Shown one piece after another: positions 54,056 to 64,000 of a stretch of DNA of 64,000 bases. A model generated the notes under the pieces. It did no database searches. It was not told the origin of the DNA and saw only the letters and a list, made by a program, of their open reading frames with translations. The stretch comes from Aphrocallistes beatrix (Eukaryota; Porifera; Hexactinellida; Sceptrulophora; Aphrocallistidae). The stretch is from positions 124,001-188,000 of the forward strand of contig OY725493.1 of the NCBI GenBank assembly GCA_963281255.1. Reading direction: 5' to 3'. The position numbers and the translations under genes are program-made. How positions within the stretch are numbered: position 1 is the stretch's first letter; the number at the start of each line of letters is the position of its first letter.

Positions 54056-55038
54056 TCAGCAACATTTTGGATCAGGTCTAGTAGGTCTAGATGGCCGTAG
54101 TTCATCTAGTCTGATGCTAGATTCCCAATCTCCTTCTTTCCGTCTCACTTCGAGGTAACTGGCAGAAATGAGCCTCTCTATGCAATCACTCAGTTCTTGC
54201 AACCCTAAGAATGATTGGTCAGTTGGAAACATATCTGCGTATAAATAAAACAAGTTTTAAACTGATAGAACACAGCCAATCAAGTGTGTTATATTTATAT
54301 CCCACCTGTCCTGTCTAAAGCTGATGTACGGATACACTCAAAATCCTTATTTTCCTCGCGAAGTTTCTCAAAAGCGTCGTCCAGTCTTGGATCACTGACG
54401 TCACTCTTGTTCGCGCAGACGATCAGGCCAGGAGGAGGCCTGCTGCTATCGAGAGGAGAGTACATACTCCTGAACTCCGCTAAGTGCCCCCTAAGACTCC
54501 TGAAGGACTCCTGGTTGCAGAGAGAGTAGACAATCACGATTATGTCCTTCCTACTAAGGGTATTAATATTCAACAGCTGTAGATCGTTTGTTTGTTTGTT
54601 TGATTGTTTGTTTGTTTGTTTGTTTGTTTGTTTGTTTGTGTTTGTTTGATTGTTTGTTTGTTTGTTTGTTTGTTTGTTTGTTTGTGTTTGTTTGTTTGAT
54701 TGTTTGTTTGTTTGTTTGTTTGTTTGTTTGTTTGTTTGTTTGTTTGTTTGTTCTATGCAAACTCACTTAGACAATGAGGGCGGAGAAGCATAAAGCGAGA
54801 ACTGAGAGTCGAAAAGCCTAACTTGGACCAGAATTCTCTCAGATTTCTCCCCAATCCAGATATTCATACAAAGGAACTCAGGCCTAAACGCACCACTATT
54901 CCATAGGTTATCCTCTGAATGCACAGGCATATCCCCGTTATTCAGCCTAGATATGAGGCTCGTCTTCCCCACACTTCTATCTCCTAGGAATTGGACTGTG
55001 GGGTAGTACTTGGGCTTAGGCTCAAGTACTCCAGACAT
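54056..55038 (-). CDS. Rab/Ras-like small GTPase e, degenerate G3, C-terminal CC
   Basis: Exons 55038-54767, 54550-54306 and 54204-54056, 221 residues. P-loop GDRSVGKT (19-26), a longer switch I loop (HSEDNLWNSGAFRPEF) without the usual Thr, G3 VRLFDSQFSLYASP lacking AGQ, G4 NKSD, G5 TSA, ending DPKCC. The most diverged member. A minus-strand AATAAA follows the stop by about 20 bp. Intron 1 is largely a TTTG microsatellite. A Tc1-like MITE starts about 40 bp upstream of the ATG. Acceptor choice for exon 2 (TTAGTAG|G) is set by matching its paralogues. Confidence 0.87.
54585..54752. repeat. (GTTT)n microsatellite in intron 1 of GTPase e
   Basis: About 40 GTTT units with occasional GATT and GTGTTT interruptions. 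It keeps long frames open on both strands; these are not genes. Confidence 0.97.
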
Positions 55039-55080
55039 TTTAGGTTATACCTAATTTTGAGAGTACAAGACGTCAAATAT

Positions 55081-55556
55081 ACTGCCTGAACAAAAGTATT
55101 CGTACACCCCATAATTTCCCATACAAATAGTTATAATACTGATTTATTTAGCGAGTCAAGGTATTTAATAGGTAAGAGATACGCTTAATTTGACTTCAAA
55201 TTCGAATTCTCCATATTCGAATTCTCCATATTCGAATTACTCACTTTATAAGCTGTTGACTTAATTACTCTCCTTCAAAATTAAGTATTTTCGGCATTTG
55301 CTACCCTATAGCACATATCACGAGTTATCACCATTGTAGATGATGGCATAAGTGGTACGAGGTGGCACAGTCTGATAATATTTAACCTTGTGGGAGATTA
55401 ATCGAGTGGAAAAATCATAAAATGAGTAATTCGAATTTGAAGTTAAATTAAGCGTATTTCTTACCAATTAAATACCTTGACTCGCTAAATAAATCAGTAT
55501 TATAGCTATTTGTATGGGAAATTATGGGGTGTACGAATACTTTTGTTCAGGCAGTG
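55081..55556. mobile_element. Tc1/mariner-like MITE with about 115-bp TIRs
   Basis: Left CTGCCTGAACAAAAGTATTC and right GAATACTTTTGTTCAGGCAG, pairing through to TACGCTTAATTTGACTTCAA (about 115 bp), flanked by TA. The AAAAGTATTCGTACACC ending is typical of Tc1-type elements. The centre has three TTCGAATTCTCCATA units. Sits about 40 bp upstream of GTPase e. Confidence 0.88.
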
Positions 55557-55918
55557 TATATCGTAGTTCCAGCTAGAGTAAATATAAACAATCAATAATA
55601 CTGATATCCCCAAACTACAGTTAAACTGTCTGCTGACCATTGGACCAATCAAGTTTAAGAATTACTTAAATATGCCAAAATAACTGTTTTTTTATAAAGA
55701 AATCCAGAATTAATGTCAATACTTTTAGTGCTCTTATCACAGAGGTTGCGTTGCATCAATGTTTTAAAATTAGACTCTCTATTCCATCCAGACAAGATGA
55801 ATGGGATTAAATATTTCGTTAGTTGGGATCATGATTCAGTCTCCACTGGTGCTATATGGCATTTAGGTGGAGATTGTGTCGCTTAGACCTTAAAAGTCGA
55901 ACGTTGCAAATCCTAAAA

Positions 55919-56079
55919 CTGCGGTTTTCAAACTTTTGTGACTGTGGACGCCCTTATAGCAATTTCTTATATTCTGTGGACCCCTCATATTAATCGTAAT
56001 ACAAAATTTCGAATTCTGTGGACCCCCTGATATCTGTGAACCACTAAGGGGTCCATGGACCCCAGGTTGGGAACCACTG
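55919..56079. mobile_element. hAT (Charlie-like) MITE, CAGNGGTTCTCAAAC ends
   Basis: CTGCGGTTTTCAAACTTTTG at the left; CAGGTTGGGAACCACTG at the right. Flanks TCCTAAAA and CCCTAAAA match 7 of 8. Repeated TTCTGTGGACCCC words inside. Confidence 0.85.
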
Positions 56080-56341
56080 CCCTAAAATATGATGAATTGC
56101 ATGCGCCCGCTTTTCTCCAGTTTTGGATTATATAATCCGGTGGCCCTCAATACAAACGAAGATGGCTGTATGGAAATGTGAGACATTCCAATGGCAGTAA
56201 AACGTAACCAAATTGGAACTGAAAAAGTCCTATATTCAGTAATTTAGAAAAATTATATTCAGGAAATGTAAAAATACAGAATCTAAAATTAACTGAATTC
56301 AGAATAGATAAGCAAAACAAAAATACAAACAAAGTTTGTGA

Positions 56342-59300
56342 TTAGCTAGAGTCAGCTGAGTGGTCATCGTCTGAAGGGATGGTCTCATAGGTCGCGGGGG
56401 CGGACTCCTTGGGGAGTTTGCTTTTCTTCACAACTGTGCTATAAATAGGTTCTGGACCTGATTGAGCTGGAGCTAAGGAATGGAATGTGTTAAAATTGTG
56501 TCCCTGAAGTATTAACCTATTCCTCCACATCCTAATACTCAATGCAAACATTCAAAATAAAGTAAATTGACTTTCAGAGAAAAGTGTCGTAATTTGTCTA
56601 AGCCACCTTCTTCTTATAACCAATCAAAACAACTCTGAAACATGGCATAACGACCACTTCACACAGAACATAACCTAAATGTGTCGTCGTGACTGGCCAT
56701 TTTAATGGACCTCTAAATGAGGGATATTCTAGTTCAATCCTTGAGTACTCATTTCCATCGAATCCCAAAGTTCAACCTTATCTCCCATAGAACTATACAG
56801 TTTATAAGGAAGGTGAAGTCCATGGTACAGTGTACTAAAGCTACATCTATGCTACAATATGTAGTGTCTAACCTTCAGCTCCAGTTTTAGCATATTGTTC
56901 CGGTATAGCGGGGTCAGATTTGGGTTCCGGTACAACAGGTTCTGGTTCTGCTACAGGTTCAGGTTTGGGTTCCGGTACAACAGGTTCAGGTTCTGCTACC
57001 GGTACAACTGGTTCGGGTTCTGCTACCGGTATAACAGGTTCAGGCTTGGGTTCCGGTACAACAGGTTCAGGTTCTGCTGCTGGTACTTCATATTCTGGTT
57101 CAGAATCCGGTTTATCTGCCGCTAGTTCCGGTTTAGTTTCATCTATTTCCGATTTGGGAGGGTCTCTTTCTGGTTCGTCGTCGATCTGAGTGGAAAGAGC
57201 TTCGAAACCACCTTTCTTTCTCCCATACTTAGGGACTGGAGCAGGGAAGTCTACACCTAATAACACTATTATGATACAAGCATTGAAATTACAAAAAATG
57301 CAAATACACTTATATACATAAAAGCTACATTCTGTGAAATATTCCTATTTTAATGCGAGAATGTACAGTCGACTCCGCTTAATAGGGTCACTGTTTAATC
57401 GGGTCAACCGTTTAATCGGGCCACTTTTGGCAGGAATAGCTCTCACACATAGAATTGATACAAAATATTTTTGGTTAATAGGGTTCTCCGCTTAATCAGG
57501 GCAAAATGTCCTCTGACCGATCTGACCCTATTAGGCGGAGTCGACTGTATATTATAGACTCTTCCTAAATTTATTCCAAATGTTTGAAAATATGATGAAT
57601 TATTCTGTGATTCTGTGATCAGTCATCTTAATGACTCATTTCATCCAATCAGATTCTAATGCTAGAGAGCCTCACATGCAGAGTTAAACCTCAGCATCTG
57701 ATTAGTTAATGCAATATGCCACTTTTTGATGAGGTGTGAAAATTTGCAATATAAAACGAATATAATCCAAATTATCAAATGTACCATTCCAACTCACCAA
57801 AAGAGTGTCTAGGAGACACAGTTCTGTCTATGCTGTCCCTCCCAAACTTTGAATCCGCAAACGATTCAGAAGTTCGCTGCTTCTTGATGCTATATTTAGA
57901 TGCCCTGGTGATGTCCGAACTCCCCGACTCTCTATCCGGAAAACACCGGAAACAGTAAGTCCTGAGGAATTTCTGTATCTCCCGGTTTCTCAGGACGAAA
58001 AGGAAGAAGAATACAATTCCATTGGATCCGTTGATAAACACGAATATCCACTCTATGATGATGCTGTATGTGCTCTTGTCTAGCGTAAACAACAACAACA
58101 ACCAAGGGGTGTTAAGTACCGGAACCATCACAACCGCACTGGTAAGAGCAACTTTCAACGCATGCAATCTCCCTCTGTCTTTATCGAACCGCTTCAAGGA
58201 GAAGTAGATCCTACAGACACACACCACCAAGAGGACAATGTTCACGAGGAGGATCACTATAATGGGGCCCAGGAAGGACCAAGAGAGTCCTTGTTCTCTC
58301 GACAGCCAACAGTGGTCCGCTCCAGTACGGATGTAGTACGCATTGGCGGTGCCGACACTGATTGCCACTATGACAGCCGGTGTGACCCACCCGACACCTA
58401 GAAGATAAGGCCAAATCTTGCGCTCGGAAAACACGAACCAGATCTTGTGCAGTAACAGTACGGCAATGCAAAGACTCCAAGCAAACACTGCCAACCATGT
58501 GTAGTGTATCAGAATGGTGACGACGAAACAGCCAATGTAATCGTTCGTAGCAGTCTGAATGCCGAATAGGAATGTGCAGGTGGCTAAAAATAGAGCTATG
58601 GCGAAATTGAAGTATACAATATTCGCTTCTACAGCAAGAGTTTGTTTATAGGATACTAAGTATAGAACGATGGAGACGGCGAGGAGGATGGCAGATATGG
58701 AGAGGAGGATGTAGGTGACGATTGAGAGGGCGAGGTACTGCTCAGGGGTTAGATCAGGCTCAAAAGGCCGGACTAAAACCGCAAAACTAGTTAGGTGTGA
58801 AGTGGTACATTCCGTAACACCTTCACGTTGCTGTGTTTGAACACCTTCGCGGCTCCATTGGGTGGTAGCGGTGTTGAAAAATACACAAAAAGGTGCGAAA
58901 TTGCCTTCGATATTTTTAGTTTGGAATGAAATGAAGGCATTCAAAGCGGTGGGGATTGAATCGGAACTATTTCCTGTGACTATGTTGATGGATTTTATCG
59001 CAGAAATTATGGCGGAGCTTTCAATAGAACCGCTGACATTCATTCTAATTGTAGTGATGCTGATCATTGAGTTGATTGAGATTTGAAAATCTGGACTAAA
59101 GTTGATAGAAAATTCTGGAAGTTTCACACCCTCAAGCTTACAGACTGTTGTATTGATGGGACTAGACTCTATACTATAACAAGATTCCCCCTCCGTTTGC
59201 ATCCGGGAACCTTCTACCCGAGCGAAATGGATCGAAAAACTATCCACCAAAGTTAGGAAATTCCCATAATTAGTAGAAGGGTCTGCAGATCCTCCTTCGT

Positions 59301-60385
59301 TCACCTGGATTCCGTTCTCCCAAACCAAAGACGAGGCCCGAAGAAAATTCATGAAATAAGTTCTGTTGAATTCAGCATTGTTTGTATCGTTCAGTCCTTC
59401 TAGTGATTTCGTTAAAGACTCGACTACTAAGCTGGTTTGGCGAGGTGTGATTGGCTCATTTTTGGCTAACTCCAGACCTTCTAGAGAAGTGCTGACCAGC
59501 TCCATACTCTGATCTACCGTCGGAGTTTTCTCACCAATCTTGGCTAGGACTTCTGGCAGTCCGCTTAATGGATCTATGAAGTAAATAAACAAGTAAACAT
59601 CAACAGAAATAATGACGAGTATTTTCACAGAACTACATACATGTAGAACCAACTAAATGGTAACCATCCAAATAGGCGCCGAACCTTTCGAAATCTATGG
59701 GTCGTAAATTTTAATTGTATCTATGGTCCATCTTTGAATCCAGGGGATCGAGCCCCCCAGCCCCCCGGGTTCCGCGCCTATGACCTCCCACATGTTTCGT
59801 TTTCCAATTTTCCAACCTCAGAAAAAAAATTCTGTTTTGGTCACTAACACTCAAGTATTGCCAATGGCAGTACCGCTTTGGAAGAAGGAATATGGCACTA
59901 AGTATACCCATAGATTCCTCCCCGTATAATTTTCATAGCATTTCCATGCTATATATGACATATATTTAAGTTAATGTTTATTCATAAATTTTCAAATAAA
60001 TCCTGTGGAAATTCTCATTTTCATTGCAACTCTCAAAAAATATTTTTCAAAAATATTTTATAAACTTCGCAACCATATGTTCTATTAGAAGTATCGCTAT
60101 ATTTAGACTCACCATTAATGACCAGAGTGGCAGCAGGTCCCTCTCCGACCTGATTGTGAGCACTCACCATCACCTGCACCATCAAGCTGTCAGCATCCCG
60201 CTCTATCACCAACTCTTCTTGATCTGTGAAATATTTTATTTCATCCTTGGTTCCATTAATGGATTCGTATTGTAGCAGTACAGTATAGTTGCTGATTATT
60301 CCATTCCGGTATTGGAATGCAGGAGGATTCCATTGCAGCTTTCTTGCATCTATCAACCTTAAATCTTGCGGCGGGCTCGAAGGAG
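56342..60385 (-). CDS. Adhesion GPCR: FN3-GAIN/GPS-7TM with long acidic tail (5' end missing)
   Basis: Exons 60385-60113 (FN3, APSSPPQDLRL...WNPP), 59573-57798 (GAIN, GPS, 7TM), 57256-56873 and 56472-56342; all junctions are phase 1 and read through. The GPS has the cleavage motif HLT in TSHLTSFAVLV (about plus 58790), but the paired Cys/Trp set is reduced (CVFF, EGV, ECTTS). Seven hydrophobic helices follow; the Cys in YIGCFVV and DHCWLS fit the conserved extracellular disulfide of family B2. The ORF could be read to a stop at 57775 (ELEWYI), but a strong donor TTTG|GTGAGT and matching phase join it to the tail exons. The tail has PEPV repeats and IYSTV and TYETI sites. A first exon with a signal peptide was not found in the 460 bp before the divergent protease gene. 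Adhesion receptors of this class are surface proteins cleaved at GPS. Confidence 0.87.
57366..57547. mobile_element. pogo-like MITE, CAGTCGACTCCGCTTAAT family
   Basis: 182 bp, TIRs CAGTCGACTCCGCTTAATAG and TATTAGGCGGAGTCGACTG, with TA on each side. Inverted relative to 296-483. In the GPCR intron between the 7TM exon and the first tail exon. Confidence 0.9.
59672..59780. mobile_element. hAT MITE, CAGGGGCGCCGAAC family, copy 2
   Basis: TAGGCGCCGAACC at the left and GGTTCCGCGCCTA at the right; ATCTATGGTCCATCTT inside. No clean duplication. In the GPCR intron between the FN3 and GAIN exons. Confidence 0.75.
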
Positions 60386-60849
60386 CTAAAAATAGATTAA
60401 ATATGCATAAACACAGACTATAATTAAAACTTCACACATATAGACAAGTTCATCGTTTTGTGCGTGTATATAATGTTAAATTGGTCCCCCGAAGTTCACT
60501 CTTAGCAATTGAATCTTGATATAAGAGATTCCATATTCTATAAATAGATCAAGTCAACTATGTCATTTCCGATATTCTCCTCATTAACATTCCTTAACAC
60601 TGAAGAACTTCCGGTTAAGAAGTGCTATTATACATATCTCTTGTAAACAAAATGTGTATAGTTTACTTTAGATGAGATGTATATTTCACATCCATTGGAT
60701 GAACACAGTATCTTAACTGTATCTTCTTACATACAGTATAATGTATCGTCTCGTTACAGCTAACAATGATATAATTTAACTAACCACTCTACGATATATG
60801 TGTATAGTTACAATATATAATAAGCTTCTAGTTCTAATTATAAGGCAAA
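60386..60849. other. Divergent intergenic region (GPCR/protease)
   Basis: AT-rich. ACAATATATAATAAG at about 60811-60825 may be the protease TATA region and GTATATAAT at 60467-60475 could serve either strand. If the GPCR first exon is here it is too short or atypical for me to identify. Confidence 0.45.
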
Positions 60850-63023
60850 TTGTATTGGATAATGGTAGACGGTGTACGAAAATATCTGTTAATCACCCTA
60901 GCAACCTATTTTATGCTGGGGAATGCTATAGATTTGAAGTATTATGGGTTTGAAGAGGTGGTGCTAGAAGATGGTAGGCATTCGAGGACAATTGAACACA
61001 ACCCGCTGATTGGAGAGGAAGTCAGGGAAGGACACATTGTGTCGCGGAGGGAGATATTCGGGAGAGATGACAGAGAGGAAGTGGACAGAGATAACATAGA
61101 CGAGGAAGATCGCATTCCTGAGCTAGCTACTGTGAGTTAAGCAGGTTCTACTAACTATGCAGTGAGAATGGATTCCAATCCTGTTGATATCCTTAAGCTC
61201 GGGTTAGGTGTAGCTATGCTGCAAAGTTAGCTTATTTTACACACACGTAATAGCTAATAGGAAGCTTGCTAGGGAAAGGACCAATCAAATCAGTCCGAAC
61301 TATCGCATAATGGGAACCAGTCAACTCGTACCAACACCAAAATGAAATGTACTATTTCTATAACATTTGAGATATCTGTAAGAACACAGTGAAAAGCAGA
61401 TTTCCTGTTGACTTATACGAGTTTGTGGTATGATTCAGGGGCGCCAAACTTTTCGAAATCTAAGGACAATTTCGGGGTTCCAGGGGGGGGGCTCAGCCCT
61501 AAATTTTGTATTGCGTCTATGGGCCATCTTCGAATCCAGGGAGGGCTCGAGCCCCCCTGGGTTCGGTACCTATAGTATGATTGACTGGCATTGTGCATGA
61601 TACTTAGCCCCACTAGGTGCTAGTTTCAGTGGGGTGCACTGGCATGCTGATAACACAGGAGCACGTGCTGACAGCAGCTCACTGCATCTATTCGGCAGGA
61701 CACTTCAAGGAGGGATACAGTGACTTGGAAGTGGCGGTGGAGATGGAGTATGGGCTGGAGTGGAGGAAAGTGGAGACCATATTCCTACCTTCTAACTGGA
61801 CGAAACCAGGTAAAGCGTAGCAACCATTTGTAGCCCAAGTTATGGGAACATTTACTCCTTAAACTTTGTCTTAAAATCAACAAGGAACTTATAAATAGAA
61901 CACTCATACTAACTAGTGGAGTCTAGGACTACAGCGACACATTACTTGCTGGTGCAGAGAGTGCCACTTTTAGTTTGTAACAGCACTGCTAATTATATAC
62001 TAGATTCACCCAAATTAGATTCAGTGTGTACTGATTTAGAATATAGATTTTAACCTGTTTCGTCTAAATATATCACAAAGCTATCTACCAGCTGGTTGAA
62101 TGAAATGCCTATTTATAGACGCGTCGATCAATCCTGACTATTACGACTATGCAGTGCTAAAAATAGACCCACTCACCACTTTCACACCTCCTCTCCCCAT
62201 CGCCCTCACCTCCTCCACTCAGCACGGCAAGGACTCCCAAATCTCAGTGGTGGCCTACTTCGACGATAAGCCAAAGAAAACCAAATGGATGACTTCCTGC
62301 AAGGTAGGCTGTGCCACCATGCCACTAAATTATACTACCATGCCACTAATAATACCACCATGCCACTAATAATACCACCATGCCACTAATAATACCACTC
62401 TGCCACAAATAATGCCACCATGCCACTAAATAATGCCACTCTGCCACAAATAACACCACCATGCCATTAATAATGCCACTCTGCCACTAAATACTACCAC
62501 AAAACTCATCAAGAACGCTGATGAATATTTATAGTGTTTTCGATCTGCTAAGATGATCTACCCAATCAAATTGCAGCATTTAATAGTTACCAGAATATGC
62601 TATTTATTAACATTGGCTTAATGTGTATTAAAATTTTGTTAATATTTGTTGTGTAAACAGTTATACCGTCAACAGGTGGCAGATGCAGACGCAGGGATTT
62701 TGTGGCACAAATGTGACGTCACTTATGGCGCATCAGGCGCTGGAATGTACGGACGCCACTTGCATAACAACCAATGGGAGCTAAGGACAGTTGGAATTCT
62801 CTCAGGCTACAACTACGACGCGAATAGGCAGATGGAACTGAATTACGCCGTAAGAATTAACCCAACCAACTACTTCTACATCTGTAGCTGGAGCTGTCAG
62901 CTGGATTGGTGCTTGGATCAGCTGACTGAGGGGAACAGAAGGGAGATAGAGGAGAGTGGAGACGCATGGGTGTTGGAACAAATGAGGACTAGCCACCCCC
63001 CTTATTGTCTAACTGATCAGTAG
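60850..63023 (+). CDS. Secreted PRSS23-like trypsin-fold serine protease
   Basis: Exons 60850-61131, 61617-61809, 62119-62303 and 62676-63023 give 335 residues; phases 0, 1 and 0 agree. The N-terminus has a signal peptide (KYLLITLATYFMLGNA), then an acidic propeptide-like stretch. Catalytic His is in VLTAAHC after GCTGML, Asp in YYDYAVL, Ser in GASGAG. Order, spacing, the HKCDV segment before the Ser loop and the end NYAVRINPTNY match the PRSS23/PRSS35 branch rather than digestive trypsins. The Ser motif is GASGAG rather than GDSGGP. An ATG at 60862 is an alternative start (331 residues). For exon 4 I prefer the acceptor CAACAG at 62675 over AACAG at 62660 because CKVADAD fits the family. Intron 1 has a hAT MITE, intron 3 a 20-bp minisatellite. 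Confidence 0.86.
61436..61574. mobile_element. hAT MITE, CAGGGGCGCCGAAC family, copy 3, 8-bp duplication
   Basis: CAGGGGCGCCAAACTTTTCG at the left, GGGTTCGGTACCTATA at the right. Perfect duplication GTATGATT at 61428-61435 and 61575-61582. Within intron 1 of the protease gene. Confidence 0.9.
62309..62490. repeat. 20-bp minisatellite in protease intron 3
   Basis: About eight units of ATGCCACTAATAATACCACC with CTCTGCCAC and AAATAAT variants. Confidence 0.9.
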
Positions 63024-63788
63024 GTGTGAAATATTGTTGTTGTTGTTGTGAATGTAAGTGCCAAATAACCAATGAACAGTAATGGTGAATTATTATGTAA
63101 ATTATTCCAATGTAAATCTAATGAGATGTATTTAGTAATTTAAGCGCGTTATTTGATAGGCTAAACGCTCTTGGCGGGAAAATACTGAGTTAGGATGTCT
63201 ACCGTGATAACAACACTGTCCATATTGTAGCATTAAATAATCATTCACGCTGCTCCATTAAAATATGTGAAAACCATAATTTACATGAAATGGAGCTAGA
63301 AAGGAAATGTCTGGTTTGTAACCACCAATCAATTGATGTCTAAAAAGCTGATTTGCAGAGATAAACTTGATTAATTCAAATCTAGCTCAATTATGAATTG
63401 ATTATTCACAGATGGCTCCAGACACCTGTGCACATAAATGTATGCAAACATCTCAGTGCTATGATAGGAATCCTAATTAGGGATGGATTGTCTGTACATA
63501 ATATGATAGCCACAGTTTAACCTTATATGCTTAGTTCTTGTGGAGTTTAGCTGTGCAAGAATGAAAATGTGTGGAATATTTGAGTATTTTCTGCAGAGGT
63601 ATCTGCTATTTCATCTAGATATTCGAGATTGCATGTAGACTCACCATTTGACACCTACATGCCAGTTTTCATAATCCTACTATTTGCCAATCAAAATCAA
63701 AATCCTTTTAGAGTATCCACTTTTATATATCTGTTTTATGGCATGGATGGATTTAATTACACAAAATTAGAGAAAAATATCTTTATAC
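63024..63788. other. 3' flank of the protease gene
   Basis: (GTT)n just after the stop, then AT-rich with CCAATCA words at about 63325 and 63690. No gene seen. Confidence 0.5.
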
Positions 63789-64000
63789 CAGAGTTGCACG
63801 CGGGCCGAGGACTGCCCGCGATGACAACAGAGACGATGTTTTTAATTGTCACGAGGTACCAATTAATAAATACTTACGTAAATGGAACTTTGTTAGTTTC
63901 CACTTATTTGTGTTTGCAGAAACTCACTCCCATAAAAGGATTCCCTAAGTGTCTCTCTAGTTAGTAACTTACAACGCGGGCCAAAAATATTTATGCGGGC
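63789..64000. mobile_element. hAT MITE, CAGAGTTGCACGCGGGCC family, copy 2 (cut by window end)
   Basis: Starts CAGAGTTGCACGCGGGCCG and is the reverse complement of 21012-21321 in the interior (GGATTCCCTAAGTGTCTCTC, TTATGCGGGC). The other end and its duplication lie outside. Confidence 0.88.

Noticed and set aside
54563..54770. ORFs rich in NKQT or FVCL
   Set aside because: Direct translation of the GTTT microsatellite in intron 1 of GTPase e.
56895..57189. Plus-strand ORFs with GSGTTGSGSAT repeats
   Set aside because: Antisense of the PEPV-repeat tail exon of the adhesion GPCR, which joins in frame and phase to the 7TM exon.
63629..63964. 111-codon plus-strand ORF at the window end
   Set aside because: Half of it is the hAT MITE copy at 63789; the rest is AT-rich spacer.

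Overview
The window looks like nuclear DNA of an early-branching animal, most likely a sponge. The reasons are GT-AG introns, AT-rich spacers full of short non-autonomous DNA transposons, TATA-type promoters, and animal-specific families: a DOK-like PH-PTB docking protein, an ARHGAP21/23-type PDZ-PH-RhoGAP, an adhesion GPCR with GAIN/GPS, a PRSS23-like protease and death-fold NACHT (NLR) receptors. The sponge assignment is inference; no species can be read from the sequence alone.

Layout. 1-3163: transposon-rich DNA with the promoter and two non-coding leader exons of NLR gene 1 (coding exon 3169-6564, +). 6565-9318: repeats, including a 768-bp Mutator-like (MULE) element with a transposase remnant. 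9319-14361 (+): ARHGAP21/23-like gene in one coding exon with a 30-bp in-frame minisatellite. 14362-18046: repeats. 18047-19390 (-): PI-PLC X-domain gene. 19391-30064: about 10 kb without a gene I can support, with several MITEs and unusually many CCAATCA motifs. 30065-32893 (-): four-exon DOK-like gene. 33-36.6 kb: MITEs. 36.6-42.2 kb (+): NLR gene 2, with the same promoter and leader-exon plan as gene 1. 42.7-55.0 kb (-): tandem array of five Rab/Ras-like small GTPases of three exons each, ending in CC, with a degenerate G3 motif; the copy next to NLR2 has a nonsense codon. 56.3-60.4 kb (-): adhesion GPCR (FN3-GAIN-7TM-long tail), 5' end not found. 60.85-63.0 kb (+): secreted PRSS23-like protease, head-to-head with the GPCR. 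63.8-64.0 kb: second copy of the hAT MITE seen at 21 kb.

Functional reading. Several genes belong to signalling and innate-recognition classes: two DEATH-DED-NACHT-LRR receptors, a cluster of atypical GTPases, a docking adaptor, a RhoGAP, a PLC-like enzyme and an adhesion receptor with tyrosine motifs in its tail. The closest thing to an undescribed system is the array of GTPases that keep G1, G4, G5 and prenylation cysteines but lack the DxxG/Gln catalytic motif, lying beside a duplicated NLR. No functional link between them is shown. The strongest non-genic signal is a roughly 3.5-fold excess of CCAATC/GATTGG, extended to an NF-Y-like RRCCAATCARA, spread over spacers, introns and exons.

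Exon-intron structures were assembled by hand from splice-site consensus, reading frame and phase. All multi-exon models here close in frame from the chosen start (or first exon found) to the stop.
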